From JBEINZ01 sp040377825 (GTDB lineage Bacteria; Pseudomonadota; Alphaproteobacteria; Rhizobiales; Ancalomicrobiaceae), in the NCBI GenBank assembly GCA_040377825.1, contig JBEINZ010000202.1, positions 1-5,708 of the forward strand: DNA of 5,708 bases, written 5' to 3'. The number at the start of each line of letters is the position of its first letter. The stretch's first letter is position 1. Position numbers and translations under genes: made by a program. Shown here piece after piece: positions 5,603-5,708 of this stretch. The notes beneath the pieces were generated by a model that ran no database searches, was not told the DNA's origin, and saw only the letters and a list, made by a program, of their open reading frames with translations.

Positions 5603-5616
5603 CGAAGCGTTACTGC
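5603..5616 (+). repeat. Direct repeat copy 2 in the LysR divergent control region
   Basis: CGAAGCGTTACTGC is the partner of the copy at 5509-5522, with a single C/T difference. It ends two bases before the T-N11-A dyad at 5619-5633 and 49 bases before the start of the divergent gene. Confidence 0.6.
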
Positions 5617-5618
5617 GC

Positions 5619-5633
5619 GTATAAGCATTATAC
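5619..5633. promoter_or_regulatory. Candidate LysR operator (T-N11-A dyad)
   Basis: GTATAA-GCA-TTATAC is a perfect interrupted palindrome. Its T at 5620 and A at 5632 fit the T-N11-A form of LysR-family binding sites. It lies 32 bases upstream of the divergent start codon and overlaps a possible -10 box, TATACT (5629-5634), that has no matching -35. A promoter lacking a good -35 fits regulator-dependent activation, while the overlap with the -10 would also fit repression. Confidence 0.5.
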
Positions 5634-5655
5634 TCAAATCCTTCGGCAACATTTC

Positions 5656-5661
5656 AGGAGG
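5656..5661 (+). promoter_or_regulatory. Ribosome binding site of the divergent gene
   Basis: AGGAGG is a full Shine-Dalgarno sequence four bases before ATG 5666 and fixes that start codon. Confidence 0.85.
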
Positions 5662-5665
5662 TAAT

Positions 5666-5708
5666 ATGTCAAACGTATCAACCGCTGAAACTGAACGGAT
5701 ACAAGTCG
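5666..5708 (+). CDS. Start of a gene divergent from the LysR regulator (partial, 14 codons)
   Basis: ATG 5666 opens a frame reading MSNVSTAETERIQV before the window ends. The perfect AGGAGG upstream makes this a real start. There is too little sequence to name a family; there is no sign of a signal peptide in these residues. Its place opposite a LysR gene, with repeats and a T-N11-A dyad between them, makes it the likely regulated target. In this arrangement such genes are often oxidoreductases, short-chain dehydrogenases or transporters, but that is only a general tendency. Confidence 0.8.
   Translation, partial: MSNVSTAETERIQV

Overview
The window looks like chromosomal DNA from a GC-rich alphaproteobacterium, most likely Hyphomicrobiales (Rhizobiales). 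This rests on strong G/C bias at third codon positions, a lipoprotein M48 protease paired with a secreted thermonuclease-like protein, and accessory genes of a style common in that order. No single gene fixes the genus.

Layout. (1) 1-1137 is decayed accessory DNA: the last codons and right end of an IS5-family insertion sequence, about 145 bases with no gene, then the 3' part of a type ISP restriction-modification/DNA methyltransferase gene that has lost its start. (2) 1130-1429 is a small intact gene overlapping the end of the methylase remnant. It is of unknown function and carries two DLF motifs near its N-terminus. (3) 1430-1611 has no assignable gene. (4) 1612-1688 (minus) is tRNA-Arg(CCT). 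Its 3' end points into the accessory DNA, the usual geometry for an island inserted at a tRNA gene, but no integrase or repeated att site is visible. (5) 1689-1970 is a structured non-coding stretch with a tandem 15-base repeat and a long hairpin. (6) 1971-4552 holds two overlapping genes, probably core: an exported SNase-fold protein that seems to have lost most catalytic residues, and a lipoprotein zinc metalloprotease of family M48 with a LysM-like tail. (7) 4588-5487 (minus) is a LysR-family regulator convergent with the protease. (8) 5488-5665 is a divergent control region with a good sigma-70-type promoter for the regulator, a near-perfect 14-base direct repeat and a T-N11-A dyad. (9) 5666 to the end is the first 14 codons of a divergent gene, the likely target of the regulator.

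How the parts work together. The SNase-like and M48 genes overlap by 13 bases, so they are probably co-translated and act in the cell envelope. The LysR gene and its divergent neighbour form a classic regulator/target pair. The methylase remnant and the small gene were once a translationally coupled pair on a mobile element; the methylase is now broken, with an IS end close upstream. I did not find a convincing new defence or mobile system. The most notable signals are the degenerate SNase active site, the possible sliding-clamp motif in the small accessory protein, and the repeat architecture of the LysR control region.
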